A stretch of 64,000 nt of DNA from Brevipalpus yothersi (GCA_003956705.1 QZCP01000152.1:20162-84161); one strand, 5' to 3'; positions 44,848-57,391 are shown, counted from the first letter of the stretch. Translations and numbers: made by a program. Notes: a model not told the origin generated them from the letters alone.

Positions 44848-46141
44848 TCACACTTTTTCAAGCTCACCAACTGGCTGTGGGAAAGATTGTTTAGTAGAGG
44901 TATTAGATGATTCACATTTCCAGAGACCATAAGTTTTACCAACAACTGTTTGCCATAATCGTACAGTCCCGTCTTCACTTCCGCTAGCATATAATTCGCC
45001 ATCAGGTGAAAATCTTATCGAATGAACTGGTCCAAAGTGACCCTTGAAAGAATCTTGAAAAACAACGGCAAAAGGAAGGAGGAAAAATTAATAATCAAAC
45101 CTCTGGTATGAGTACTTAGAACTTGAAAAGAAAAATAATTAATACCGAGTTTCTTTCCATCTTCAAAGCTGTATTTATACATCTGAAAATCGTCTCCACC
45201 ACACACGAAAACGGAATTATCTGGTGCAAGTGATGCACTGTAAACTTTAGTTGGAGTTTCGTATATTCTAGACGCAGAATGTGTATCAAGATTATCGATA
45301 TCATAAAGTATAACTTTGGTGGATGTAGCGACAGTCAATACACGTCCATCTCGAGATAATTCAATATCATTTGGAATCTCAGGAAAAACCAATTTTCTTA
45401 CTTCCTCTTGACTTTCTAAATCCCATAAGCGAATTGAGTGATCATCAGAAGCGGTGATAAGACATTTATCATCATTAAGAAATAGAGCTTGTCGTATTGA
45501 ACTAGTATGACCATCCATTTTTATTGGTTCTATTGAATTTGAGAACAAAAAAAAATTCGAAATCAGGCAACAAGCCACAATCATCAATTCATTCACCAGA
45601 GTACATTGCACTTACCTTCGTCCAATCTATTCAGATCGTATACACGAATAATTTTCTCATTCCCTCCTGTCACCAATTTCGTATCATCACTACTGAATGC
45701 AACACACTTAACGATATGTTTATGCGGTAAAGATGATAATACCGTTCCATCAATTGAATTCCATATTTTGGCCTCAAAATCAGCCGATGCTGTGGCAGCT
45801 CTCAAAGCTTTACGATCCAGTGCAACTCCCCATACAGCCCCTTTATGACCCTCAAAAGTTCCAATCCAATCTCCTGTATCACCTTTCCGGAGCATAGGTT
45901 TACCATCTGATCAATTATGGACCAGAGTTGAATAAGCAATCAATTGTATTGAGATTGAGCCAAAAAAAAAGAAGAGAAAAAAAAATTCATCACAACGATT
46001 GTCATCAGTCAATTACTTTAACTCACCTTTACACGCTGATATAAGATAATAACCATCACTAGTAACATCACTGAAACTCAATTGAACTACTGGTCGTGTG
46101 TGTCCACTACAGGTCAACGGTGTTTGTCTCATAGCGGTCAT
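44848..46141 (-). CDS. STRAP: STRAP-type WD40 protein (SMN complex / unrip)
   Basis: Four exons, 46141-46027, 45906-45616, 45529-45146 and 45053-44848, join to 331 residues (human 350). It is a seven-bladed WD40 propeller. The opening MTAMRQTPLTCSGHTRPVV is nearly the human sequence. Later matches are MLRKGDTGDWIGTFEGHKGA, HKHIVKCVAF, GHTSSIRQALF, KGHFGPVHSIRFSPDGELYA and the closing block RLWQTVVGKTYGLWKCE. The Ser/Thr-rich tail after this is short and lacks the acidic human C-terminus. STRAP/unrip binds the SMN complex for snRNP assembly and also modulates TGF-beta receptors. Joins have ordinary splice sites. Confidence 0.96.
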
Positions 46142-46934
46142 GTTTACATGTATGTATATATTTTTTAAAGTATATTAGTTTATTTATGTATATATGTATA
46201 TATTTATATTTAGTGGATGACAAAATTTGTGGTGAATGAAAATTTTTTCAACTTAAATGAATGGATTGATGAGGAGATGAGGTGAAATAATACAATAACT
46301 AAATTCCTTTAATTCTCATGTAGATAAACTCGATGAACTACATACATACACACAATCACAATCTCGATACACTCAACTCATGTTGTTTTAAAAGGAGAGA
46401 GACATCATCAGGAATACACACACACACATGGAAGCATGATAGTCGCGTGACTTGCTCTCACTTCCAATCAGATGATAATATCATGTTTGAATTTGAAGTA
46501 TTCAAGAACTGTACAAGTTTCTTTTCGAAATCACTGAAATGAATTGATTTTGATATGGGTGAGAATGAGTAAATTTCATTATGAAAATTTTGCCAATTAA
46601 TTGGCTGATAAGATTCATGAGAACAAACTTAACGATGTACTTTGGTTCTAATGAGATGGATGATTTTTATGAAAATTCATTATTCAAAACTTTTTTTTGA
46701 CTCTAAAAGTTTTGATATATTTTCGATAATTTTAGGGAATGGGTTCCATTTACCGGGTTTTCATAGAAAACAGGAATTAACATTTTTGTCCAATTTTTTT
46801 CTCGAAGCAAAAGTGGTACATGTCAAAATCAACAGAGTTTATTAACAAATAACTATCAAATAGGATAAACTATTTTGCATTGGGGGGTACATTAAAGATA
46901 CAATTTAACCGAGACAATGAATGGGAAAAGGTAT
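46142..46934. other. Intergenic between STRAP and ENPP6-like genes
   Basis: STRAP promoter side and ENPP 3' flank. An AT-rich (TATA)n-like stretch lies near 46150-46215. No gene was recognised. Confidence 0.5.
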
Positions 46935-48048
46935 TCACAAATTTTGAATCAAAGAAGCTAAGCATGTCCAAAATATAAATATGTTTAGGAAAATTTTATC
47001 AGCTGATGAACTATAGCCTGCATAATAAAAATCATCATCATTCTCGTAATCATCTCCGTTATCATCTTCAGGTGGCTCCAAAGCTTTTTCCACCAACAAC
47101 CAATCTCCATCATTATCTCGAGGTCTCATGCCCATAATATGGCATAAAAGATTATAATGATCTACCATGGACATTTCTCGAATTGTGAAATTTCTCTTGA
47201 AATGCGGACCCATCGCAACCATCATTGCGTTCATATTATCATCGAACTCCACGTCCCATCCATGGAGACCACGTAAATCATTATCCGGCTGGATTGGAGA
47301 TTTCACTATCATATATCCTGGATCAGCGGTTAGAACTATTGGTAACAAGTGTTCAGCTCGTTCAAGTCGAAAATGTATTGGAAGTCTTCCACTTGCATAA
47401 AAGTTTAATCCTATCAAAAAAGATGATGATTATGTAAGTTTACCGAAATGATTAAAGATTCAGAAATTAGCATACCTTCTACTGAGCTTTGCAACAATTG
47501 TCTCAAGATCTGGAGAAGAAAAAAGATAAAATCAGAATTAGAAGAAGCTTCTCGCCAATGCATTCTTGGCTCGCATTTCATCCCATATCATCAAAAATTC
47601 TGTAAGATAATAGCCCATGAAATATTCTCTTCTTCCTCAAGACATGATCAGTTGGAATCATGATAAAAATTCTCAGTTTATTTTTTCCTTTTCTTCTCTC
47701 CTTCTCTCAGAAAGGAAATGAGGAAATTCGAGAGATTCTTATCCAAAAAGGCTATCGAATAAATTAAGTAATTGTAAGACTGGCCATTAACTCCATGGTC
47801 GAACGTTATTTTAAGACTCAAAAACTGTAGGAAGTTTTGGGCCCAGAGGTGAAGCAAAAAGATTCTAACTTAGAACAACTAAGTAGGAAACGAAAGTGAA
47901 ACTTGAAACTCAAACTTTTTGCCAGTTAAAGAATTAGGTTATCCCCTCGACGAGTGATTTACTGAGATGGATCAATTGTTCAATATCTGCTAAAATTGGA
48001 TTTCCTCACAAACTTGTGCCAATGGATGAGCAGTCATCTGGACTAATG

Positions 48049-48103
<55 letters not shown>

Positions 48104-49471
48104 GGAGGGATGAAGTGAGCCTGATTTATCGAGCAACACTCTTTAGGTTATCTCCGATTTTGATCAAAATTAGTCCACAGTTTTAGAAGACAGATGAGCA
48201 ATGGTAGGATAACTTACGAATTCATCTTTCCCTTCTTCTGGTAACAACATAGCGAATGCACCATAGCCAACCATCAGCTTGACGTCATTAAAATCCACAT
48301 GATCATCTATTATGATCTGCTTGTGAACAGGTCCCATGCCATGATCTGATACTATATATAACGTTAAAGAATTTTCGAGAAGATCTTTAGCCTCCTCCAG
48401 CAGTTGGGACAAAATTTTATCAATTCTTCGAACAGCTTTTTTCACCTCCTTTGATTCGGGACCAAATTTGTGGCCTGCTATATCAACAGCTCCATAGGTG
48501 AGCAATCCGAAATCTAGCTTATTATCACGAAAATCTTGAACCATATCGGACAATCGATCGGAGAACATTTTATCATATGTCTTCTCACTAGAATCTCTCA
48601 GTCTAAAATCCTCTGATGGCACCTGTATTTTGGTACCAAAAAGTTCAATACGGGCACCATCCCATCGATAATCCATGACTCGTTTACCTCTACGAGCTGC
48701 TCGAATCCATATTGGCTCAGCTCGATTCCACCAATGTGGATGGGAAAAGTTTTTACCCTGAAAATATTCATCATATTGTACCGAATACATATGATTGGCT
48801 ATTATTTGATGCTTATTAGGATAAAGTCCAGTGACTATTGAATAGTAATTAGGTGTGGAAAGAGAGGGAAAAACTGGCTTCACTTTCATCGCTCGAACGC
48901 CATTCTCATGAATATGTCGAAAGCTTTTGTGTCTTCGATCGATCATATTGTGGCGAAGCCCATCGATGAGAATCAATAGAAGTCGATCTTTTTTGGGACT
49001 CTTTCCATTGTCATCATCACTTGGATCTTCATCATCTCCCAATTCCAATGCTCCGTCATCAGGATGCATTGTCGTTGTGGTTGTTGTCGTTGGAGTGGTT
49101 GAGTGGATTCCATTCTTAATTTTTTTCGATTCATTCTCCCTGGAATCATCGGAAGAATCATTTTCACTAATTTTCACATCATTTTCACTGCTCGATTCTA
49201 CCGGACTTGACACCGATATCGGTCCTCGGTCAGCATACGAGGTCTTTTCACTTGGTGACAGATCACTGTCATCATCACTTTCCTCTGTTGCCGCCAGCTT
49301 CGGCGAAACGTCTCCATCGTTGGCAGTAGTTGGATCATCATTGTTTGGACTTGTGTCACTTAATCGTTTACGATGATGGTGGTGGTGATGCTGGTGTCGA
49401 ATGGAATGACTGACACAACAATCGAAAATCAACAAAACCAAGATGAAAAAAAGGAGCACTGGCTTATCCAT
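46935..49471 (-). CDS. ENPP6-like ectonucleotide pyrophosphatase/phosphodiesterase
   Basis: Three exons, 49471-48218, 47509-47476 (34 bp) and 47410-46935, join to 587 residues. After a signal peptide comes a His run and about 130 residues of acidic Ser/Thr-rich low-complexity sequence. The alkaline-phosphatase superfamily domain starts at ~162: LLLILIDGLR (metal Asp170), then FPSLSTPNYY with Ser205 as nucleophile. ENPP6 uses Ser in this position where most ENPPs use Thr. Further matches are NHMYSVQYDEYF, PHWWNRAEPIWI, DIAGHKFGPES, VSDHGMGPVH and LHGWDVEFDDNMNAMMVAMG. The C-terminus is hydrophobic (KIFLNIFIFWTCLASL), suggesting GPI anchoring. ENPP6 cleaves glycerophosphocholine and lysophospholipids; the same substrate is an inference here. 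The long acidic insert is unusual. Confidence 0.9.
48052..48096. repeat. (GA)n microsatellite in ENPP intron
   Basis: About 22 GA units in the 708-bp first intron, shifting into GGGA variants at the right end. Confidence 0.95.
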
Positions 49472-49735
49472 TTTATTTCACTCAAAACTTATCGAGAGAG
49501 AGAAACTTTTTGCATAAGCTTATAGCGATTTTCTTCTCTGGAGGAGAGAAGAAGAAGAAGATGAAGAAGAGAAAGACGAAGAAGATGCTGAGGAAGAAGG
49601 AGGAGAAGGAGGAGGAGGAGGAGAGGCTCGTTCTTCTACTACTTTTCCTGTGTGTAAAAGAGAGTGATGATGATAATCACGAAGGAAGATACGGTTGAAG
49701 ATAATGTCTCCTCCATTGGATGAAGATGCTGAGGG

Positions 49736-49769
<34 letters not shown>

Positions 49770-51432
49770 GAGAAAATGATGAGAAAAGGAAAGAAGGAGA
49801 GCAGGAAGCTCACATGCAAAATGCTATGTCTACTGTTCGAGCGTTCCAGAGATGTGTTCTAAGCCCAGAAAGATTGGCTCTCATCCATCGACTTGTATGA
49901 TGTTGATGGAAAGTTCAACAATTTCGGCGGCTACTTTCCAATCTACACCGCCGAGTTTATTTTTACGCGAGATCATTTTGGATGAGAAAGAGCGAGAGAG
50001 GAGAGCTCATGAAGAGAGAAATGAGAGAAATGAAGATAAAATGGATTGAAAATTTTTCCTTTCTCTCTTTCTCTCTTTCTCTTTCCATCTTTCCCCTGAG
50101 TCAGAGAACAAGCTGTGTACTTTTACTAGATGTTCTTCTTCCGGTCCTGTCATATCACTCCAATTGTAGCCAAAAATTGTTGCAAAAAGAGAAGAAAAAA
50201 TTTTTCCAGTTTATAGCCTCTTTCCCCTGCAAGTTACTAATAATGCAACATATCAATTTTCCATCGAGCCACTCTCGCTGAATCATATTTCCAATGATTT
50301 AAATAGCTGGTTGCTGTAGAATTTTAGAAATTCCTGAGCAAGAAAATCTGTCAAATATTCTGTATCACTTGAGTAGGCTGATTTGAAGTAGCCAGTAGTA
50401 GTAGTTTGCCAAAAAAATAGTTCTTCCTCACTCGAAGTACAGAATGTCCCTTCCGCAACTCATTAAAATCTTGGACTTAGGGGCAAGAGAGAAAGATGCT
50501 TAAAAACTTTTTCCCGTTTATGAGAAAAGATTTTCACGAAGATCTGTGAAAAAAAACTAGAATTTCTCTCTCTGCTCAACTCTGCTTTATTCTAATGAGC
50601 CGGAAAGAGAGGCTGAGGAGAAAGTCTAGGAGAAGGAGAAAACTTATTGCCCAAAAGAAGATGAAAGAGAGAGAGAGAGAGAAAAGTCAATGGACATGAG
50701 TCCTTGCCCTTGGCAATGATCCTGTCTCTGATGTCAGGTCTCGTTCCTCTTCCATGTTGAACTGAATAAGGACTCAAATTATCCAAACCTGTCAAGCCTA
50801 GAGAACTGCCCGTACTGGGAATCAAGCAAATCATCCAGTAACAGAATTTCTCGCTTTATTTCAACTTATGTAAGTGATAGAAGTTCGCATTTTTCTGTCT
50901 GAGCAACTCCTTTTGCTTCACTTTCTCTTTTTCTGAATTCGAAGCGAGAAGCTCGAAGATCAAGAGCAACAAGAGTGTATCAAGCAGCTGAGAAAAGAGA
51001 GAGAGAGAGAAAGAGAAAGAGGAAAGACCATAAATTCTATGTGACGGTTTGTTTGTGTTTTTATCGATTCTCTCTCTTTCTCTTTTTTCAACTTTTGTTA
51101 ACCAACACGATTAAGTAAACTTGGCCACTCTGGTTTCACTCCATCAAGTGGTGTGTATTTGTGAGTGAAAGAAAAATTTTACTTCTAGTTTGACCTTGCT
51201 CATTCTTTTTCTCAAGGAAGAAACATAAAAAAATTCTCCATCCAAACCGTGAACCAGGATGTGATCAAATCGTATTGTGTGTATACCTTCAATCCTCTTA
51301 ATCGTCAACTCCACAATCATTCTGCCAATAAATTTTTGAGCTCAATTTTTGTATCATCCACACAAGACACACTTATTGTCCAGGAAATATTTCTCTCTCT
51401 CTCTTCCCATTCTTACTTTCCATTTCAATTCC
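49472..51432. promoter_or_regulatory. Divergent, purine-rich intergenic region
   Basis: About 2 kb between the ENPP6-like gene (-) and the ankyrin/SOCS gene (+). It is dense in GAA/GGA and GA runs (49540-49780) and TC runs. No gene was recognised; two promoters are expected. Confidence 0.4.
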
Positions 51433-52850
51433 ATGTTCACTTTTGAATATTCTGCTCAATTTGGTAGCGAGATACCGAAAACTCGTCCATGGTGGGATAT
51501 TGAAGCACGATTTTTGGTGAGTGTAGAATCGGGTGATGTCGATTGTACACGACATCTTCTCTCACTGGATCATGGTGGCCAAAAAATTGATCCAGACATT
51601 CGCATATACAATGGACCAGCAGGATCCAGACTGGGTAAACCAGCCATTTGTTCTGCAATTGAAAGAGGTCATTTTGAAATGACCAAATTGCTAATTGATT
51701 TTGGTGCCAGTGTGAATTTAGGGTAAGCATCACATCATGTTCACCAACACCTCCGTTGAATTCGCCCTGTATCTTGCACAATTCACTTTCTTCTCCCATG
51801 AACAGCAATACTAATTATTCATATTCAATTCTCTTTCCGCTAGAGATATATTTTCACCCATTCATTATGCTGTGAAGAGCTTGAATCTCGATATCCTTCG
51901 ATTGCTAATTTCCAATCGTGCCGATGTTAATGCGCTCAGTTCTTTCGGTGATTCTGCCCTACATTTGGCCGCACAACAACCTTTTTCAGGTGAGTCTAGA
52001 CTACCTTTGTTGACCATAGCATATAATTTATGTCAATTCAATCGACGGTTACATAATGTCTCCAGAGATAGTCCAAGAACTTATCGATGGTGGAGCAGAG
52101 CTCGATAAAGAAGATTCTCGAGGACGAAGTCCACTTTCTCTGGCGTGCATACATAATCAGTCAAGAGTGGTGGAAATCCTCTTGGGCGCTGGTGCAAATG
52201 TTAATCATGAAGATAAGGATGGCGATAGCCCTCTACTTCACACAATTAAATCTGGTCTTTGTCTAAACTCCACTATTGTTGGTACACTATTGAAAGCTGG
52301 AGCTGATCCGAATCACATGAATTCCTTTGGTCAAACACCGCTCACTTTTACCGTAAGACGCTGCTCGGAAACAAATTTGGAGGGTCAAGTTGCGGTGAAA
52401 CAATTAATTGATCACAACTGCCATGTTAATGTACAAGAAGCAGGCCCTTTTGGTGAGAATGCAATCCATTTAGCAATAAGTCGAGGACAAGATCGCATAA
52501 CAGAAATGTTGATCAGAGCTGGATGTGATTTGAGTTGTGTTAATCAATTCGGTGCAACTCCACTTGAGAGAGTTTGCAGAGAAGGTAAAATCGAGCTTAT
52601 CAAACTCATGCTTGCTTCTGGTTCACCAGTTAACTTGAGTCAGTCGTATTGGGACTACTTTGAGTGTTATCAAAGTGATGATGAAACATTGAAAGATATA
52701 TTGAGATCCCATGTGAACACAACTCCAAGTTTGAAACATTTTTGTCGAGTGAGATTGAGAGATCTTTGGGGAAGAAGATCTGATGAAATTGTGGAGAAAA
52801 TTAATCTGCCTGGTTGCATAAAAGAGTATTTGCGACTAAATTCACTTTAA
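51433..52850 (+). CDS. Ankyrin repeat and SOCS box (ASB-type) protein
   Basis: Three exons, 51433-51722, 51844-51989 and 52066-52850, join to 406 residues. About seven or eight ankyrin repeats are visible (for example SPIHYAVKSLNLDILRLLIS, GRSPLSLACIHNQSRVVEIL, FGENAIHLAISRGQDRITEM and GATPLERVCREGKIELIKLM). A C-terminal SOCS box follows (SLKHFCRVRLRDLWGRR... ending LPGCIKEYLRL), with the Leu/Cys BC-box pattern that binds elongin B/C. ASB proteins are substrate receptors of cullin-5 ubiquitin ligases. The subfamily member is not assigned. The start at 51433 (MFTFEYSAQFGSE) was chosen as the first Met that continues cleanly. An earlier in-frame Met at 51349 sits in TC-rich leader sequence. Confidence 0.88.
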
Positions 52851-53201
52851 CCAGAGTTTTTTGTTTAGCTGAAGGACAAAAACTTTCAACTAGAATCATA
52901 ATCATAGTCATACTGCCTATCAATCGAATAATAAATAACAATTTTTCTTTTTCATGGAAATTCTCTTCCTTCCATCTGATTAAACATCCTAAGGAGATGT
53001 GGTTTTTATATACTTTAATGGTTTGAAGAGAGAGAGAGAGAACAAACCTTAACTCATTAGAAAAACCACCAAAAGGGATAAGCATGGCATTATGTTATCC
53101 CATTTGATGTTTAATCATTCAGTTAGATATTAGAGTTAAATAAACTCTTGAATTAGACTTGCCATTCGATATAGGATGAGAGGTAGAACTTACAATTAAA
53201 A
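52851..53201. other. Short convergent gap between ASB-type gene and NMD3
   Basis: 350 bp of 3' UTR sequence for two genes that end toward each other. The transcripts may overlap. Nothing else was recognised. Confidence 0.5.
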
Positions 53202-54990
53202 TTACTCGTCATCATCCAGATCAAGTTCTTCAAGCATCTCTTGCAGAGTGATTTGAGGCATTCCTTCGTATTCCTGCTCGTCAATTTCCACAGCCATTTC
53301 ACTCTTAGCTTTGTCTTTATAAATGTTGATATGTTCTCGCAACATTGGATCTTCCTCCAAGTCATTCATAAATTCAGCAGCATCACCATCTTCAGACACA
53401 TTAGACGTTTCATCAACAACTTCGAGGCGCTTGAGTTTCCATCGTCTAAGCTGCTTACGAGAGGTTCTATCACCATACCACTTTTTGACAAGAATAACAT
53501 CTGGAATATTATTACGATTGTCTATTTCATATTTTTCGAAATACGGATCATTCCAATTTGAATTGGCCATATCGAAGCCGAGAACACGATCAAAAGGATT
53601 CAGTATATTTCCCAAATGAGTTCTTGTATGAATTTCTGACTCATTTGCACCCAGATCACAAGCTCTTGTGACATATATATCAGCCAATTGGTGCTGGGAA
53701 GAAAGATAACTTTAAGCTCTCATAATTGCAAGTACATGAATGCCACACTGTTTACCTTAGATGAATAGTTGCCTTTCGGGGGTCTGTAGTTATAAATTGG
53801 CTCAACGTTCATAACAACATATTCAGTGAGCTGCTTTGTGCTCGCCAAAGCTTTGAAAGGATGTCTCCAAAAGTTTTCAGCCCGAAGTTCAGCATCTAGG
53901 GACAAGAAAAAATCAAAAATCAGAAAAACTACCAGATAACGGATCAAAATTAATCATCTCACGTTTCAAAGTGCAAGGATCTAGTAGATAGATGTGATTA
54001 GTTACTCGAAGACATATGCAGAGAGGTCCAATATTTCCCAGAGATGCAGCGAGAGGAGGAGGCAGACAAACCAAATCATCCTTACAAATAGGCACAATCT
54101 CGACAGCAAAAGTGTGCTTATAAGTGTAAGTGTTGTTATGAGTGTCATGAGTGATCAACTCTTGGGACGGTGTGTAACGGCAAGGGACAAAATTTTGTAA
54201 AAAATCAACAAATTTTCGGGCATCATCTTTCTTGTCGAAAAAGAAATCTACTCCTTCTGGTCGAGCCTTGATAAAAAGACATGCAGAATGGGCACGATGC
54301 TTGAGAATCAATTGTTCAAGATAGAAGAAAGTTTTCTTATGATTAACTTTCTGTCTCACTTGAACTAGAGCCCGCCAATAATCTTTTGCTTCATGTCGAT
54401 GGCATATTTCACACATTTGATTGTTAACAATGTATTCAACGGTGAATACTTGCTGCAATATTGCACCACTGTAGACATCTTTCTGTACTGTAAGCTTAAC
54501 TTTGATTCGTTTAGAGTGAGGCTCAGTCCAAATAAATCCAGCATCGACTAGATGTACTTTGTTGAGATTTTTCAATTTTTTCAAACAAAGTGACAAAAGT
54601 TCCTTGGATTCAAGAGCAGCAACAACCCAATTTCCTTGTGAATGCATATATCTGATGATAGTTAAGATTAGAATTAAATCATGTATGTAATCAAGTAGGC
54701 GATGCTTCTTATCAGGAAGTAATAATCCATTCATTATCAAGGCTCACCTTTCACAGCCTTTGCACCAATAGAGAACCCCTTGTTTTGAAATGTTTTGAGT
54801 GATATCAAAATTTGTACGAAGACAATTTACACACATATTGGATGGATTGGGGTCAATGAGAATACCACAATTACAACACAATCTGGATGAAATCAAAACA
54901 TTATCAATGAATGAGTAAGCTTAAGCCTTAATTTTCAACTTACATTTTATTCTGTGTTTGAGTAAGCTCATCTGCTGACATATACTCCAT
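53202..54990 (-). CDS. NMD3: 60S ribosomal subunit export adaptor NMD3
   Basis: Five exons, 54990-54944, 54882-54748, 54651-53963, 53895-53756 and 53693-53202, join in phase to 500 residues (human 503). The N-terminus has zinc-finger cysteines (ILCCNCGILIDPNPSNMCVNCL is split across two exons, then YWCKGCERYM). The core matches closely: LVDAGFIWTEPHSKRIKVKL, GAILQQVFTVEYIV, CEICHRHEAKDYWRA, VRQKVNHKKTFFYLEQLIL and VEIVPICKDDLVCL. The C-terminus is acidic, with DLEEDPMLREHINIYKDKA and LQEMLEELDLDDDE, equivalent to the CRM1/NES region. NMD3 loads on nascent 60S subunits and recruits CRM1 for nuclear export. Confidence 0.96.
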
Positions 54991-55666
54991 AGTTTGATTG
55001 AATACGAGTTCCCCAATCCACTAAGTCAATTCAAATTCAAACAATCAAGAAAATAATGATTATCTAACAAAAATATGGAATAACAAACTTCACAATCAAT
55101 GAATCAGTAAAACAAAATAAAGTGAAAAACATGCCGACAAACGCATGCTGCAGCTTTGACGAATGCGCTCAACTTCTGCAGCTGAACATTATAACTTGGA
55201 TCATTGTCATGAACGAATGTCATGAATAATTGAATAATTGGATCGTTGAGTAAAGTTTAGATTAGAGAAAGATGTCCAGGGAAAAAGATAGACATACTGA
55301 GTTCCAGAAAAATTTTCCCAAATTTAGCGATCCTTTTTAGTGGTCTAACTTCACCGGTGACAGATGAGCAAACAGAATCATTACTAATCATTGATTTAAA
55401 ATGCTGATAGGGTACAGGAAATCGATTTATGACAAGGAAATCAATCCCATCTCCGTTGATTATTAGATTGAACAGGTTAATAGTTGATTGCCCCAGGATG
55501 TGAGTAAAAAATTCTTTTTAATGGATTTCAAATAATATATATATTTACAATATCTCGAAGCAAATAAATGACTTGAGCATATAATTGAGGTCTATTCTCT
55601 AGTTAATTGTGAAATATTGGGGAAGATTATTTTTTCTTTTGAAGAAAATTTGAATTCACTCTAAAA
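54991..55666. other. Intergenic between DGKE and NMD3
   Basis: NMD3 promoter side and DGKE 3' flank. AT-rich, with no recognised feature. Confidence 0.5.
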
Positions 55667-57391
55667 CTATGACTCTTGTGATGACTTATCAATCTTTAAC
55701 ATTGGAACTTGACCATGCCAATTGATTCTTATTGTTGCAGGGTGCTGTAACCACGGTTCACCGTCAACTTGCATCGGAAGTTGATCGAATACTTTGATCA
55801 CAATAGATTTACCCTGTGGAAATCGGTAAGGTTCGGATAATCCTATCATCATTTGTCCTATGTGTAGAGTAGATTTAACTCCTATAACCTCCAAAAGTTT
55901 ATCATTATAACTTTGCTCAGGAATAGGATTTTCGGAGCAACGATTGATGGGCCAAGCGTTGATTCCACCACTCCAGCTAGAAATATTGAGGACAACAATT
56001 GATTCAATTTGTGGTAATGACTGTAAAACTCCATCAATTTCGAGTTTTATCTTTTCATTTAGTTGACTACATTTTCTCTCCAGCACGTCTTTGAGACCAT
56101 ATCCACCGTACATGATTTTATTAAGAAATCGGTTGCCAAAGAAACTGTAGATTCTCGAATCTCGAGTTTGATGAAAATTGAGAGCTACAAGAGCATCCAC
56201 ACCGATTGATAAGTAATTGTTCATAACGTAACTTTTGTATGAAAATGAAAGCCCAAACATTGGAGGAGATATTTTCACTTGCCAACGATCAAACTCAACA
56301 ACTTTACACTGTTTTAAGCAGTCCATCACATAGTTGGCAGTTGAGATTGCTGGAGGTATTTGCCATCCTAACACATTGGCTAGATCATTTCCTGTCCCCA
56401 AAGGAATAATTCCAACATATGGTTGCGGGGATAATTTCAATTGATCGATTGTATCCAGAACCCAAGCGATCGTTCCATCTCCTCCTGCCACCAATATCCA
56501 TGGTACAGTGTCAGGATGATATTTGTTGAGTAATTGACACCAGTAAAGTCCACTGGCAGGTAAAGCAGTGGTGTCGATGACTTGAATAGCGTTCAGAAGG
56601 TAGCGAAAAGCTTTCAGAACTGTTTCACCTTCGCTACTTCCACTTTTACGATTACCAATCACAATGAGGGGACGCCAATCGGATGCTGGCTTCAATGATG
56701 TCATGGAGTGGACAACTTTCGATTTACGACCTTTAACCCATCGTTTCTGATATCTTATGCAAACCGGTGGGATGATATATCGTCTATAAGCTCCGAGATC
56801 ACATTCAGTTTCTCTAATATGATCGAAACATCTTGCATCTTCATGAACAGTTCTTTGGCACCAACAACATCGAAAATCTTTGAGAGTTTCTTCTTCGGTG
56901 ATATCTTCACCACATGTTGCACAAATCGAATTGTCCGGTAGATTACCTTCAACCCAATGATGTTGTTGAGGTGTGTCAACGGTGGCACTGACTGAAGTTA
57001 ATTTACACGGAATCTTGGTATCAGCTTGATGATGACAGGAACTGTTATCAGCACATATACCACAGAGATCACAGAAAACACCATTGACTATGATACCTCG
57101 ACAAACATTACAGTACACTACATTTGAAAGAATGTCAATAGGATTCCAGTGGTGACCTTTGGATTCATCATACACTGGTATTACAATTCGATTACGATAG
57201 AATCGAAATGCTCTCCAAAATAGGAATATGATCACTGTAACAGATCCATAGATTATCACATCGAATCCAATATGAGAACCATCGGAATTAGTTCCAAAAG
57301 CTTCATGTAAGGTGGATATCATCATGGAACATGTGGAATTTTTAAGTTTACGAATTGAACTTTTTTTCCGGATGCTTTTCACCGGATACAT
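55667..57391 (-). CDS. DGKE: Diacylglycerol kinase epsilon
   Basis: An intronless frame of 574 residues (human 567). A single membrane segment (~43-62, FDVIIYGSVTVIIFLFWRAF) precedes two C1 zinc-finger domains (HHWNPIDILSNVVYCNVCRG, and HHWVEGNLPDNSICATCGED). The catalytic domain follows, with PLIVIGNRKSGSSEG, the ATP-binding VAGGDGTIAWVLD, GIIPLGTGNDLANVLGW, then accessory-domain motifs NNYLSIGVDALVALNFH and KIMYGGYGLKD, and the ending MQVDGEPWLQHPATIRI. DGK-epsilon phosphorylates diacylglycerol, preferring arachidonoyl forms, at ER and plasma membranes. The human gene has many introns, so intron loss or retroposition has occurred here. Met at 57391 is the longest start; Met24 would be another choice. 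Confidence 0.96.
   Translation of the reverse strand: MYPVKSIRKKSSIRKLKNSTCSMMISTLHEAFGTNSDGSHIGFDVIIYGSVTVIIFLFWRAFRFYRNRIVIPVYDESKGHHWNPIDILSNVVYCNVCRGIIVNGVFCDLCGICADNSSCHHQADTKIPCKLTSVSATVDTPQQHHWVEGNLPDNSICATCGEDITEEETLKDFRCCWCQRTVHEDARCFDHIRETECDLGAYRRYIIPPVCIRYQKRWVKGRKSKVVHSMTSLKPASDWRPLIVIGNRKSGSSEGETVLKAFRYLLNAIQVIDTTALPASGLYWCQLLNKYHPDTVPWILVAGGDGTIAWVLDTIDQLKLSPQPYVGIIPLGTGNDLANVLGWQIPPAISTANYVMDCLKQCKVVEFDRWQVKISPPMFGLSFSYKSYVMNNYLSIGVDALVALNFHQTRDSRIYSFFGNRFLNKIMYGGYGLKDVLERKCSQLNEKIKLEIDGVLQSLPQIESIVVLNISSWSGGINAWPINRCSENPIPEQSYNDKLLEVIGVKSTLHIGQMMIGLSEPYRFPQGKSIVIKVFDQLPMQVDGEPWLQHPATIRINWHGQVPMLKIDKSSQES

Noticed and set aside
48927..49376. Plus-strand Ser-rich open frame opposite the ENPP6-like gene
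   Set aside because: It is a complement of the acidic low-complexity coding region; the minus strand has signal peptide and catalytic domain in frame.
49540..49780. Purine-rich (GAA/GGA)n stretch considered as a coding acidic protein
   Set aside because: The translated frames are only Lys/Glu or Ser/Phe repeats, with no domain; simple-sequence DNA explains them.
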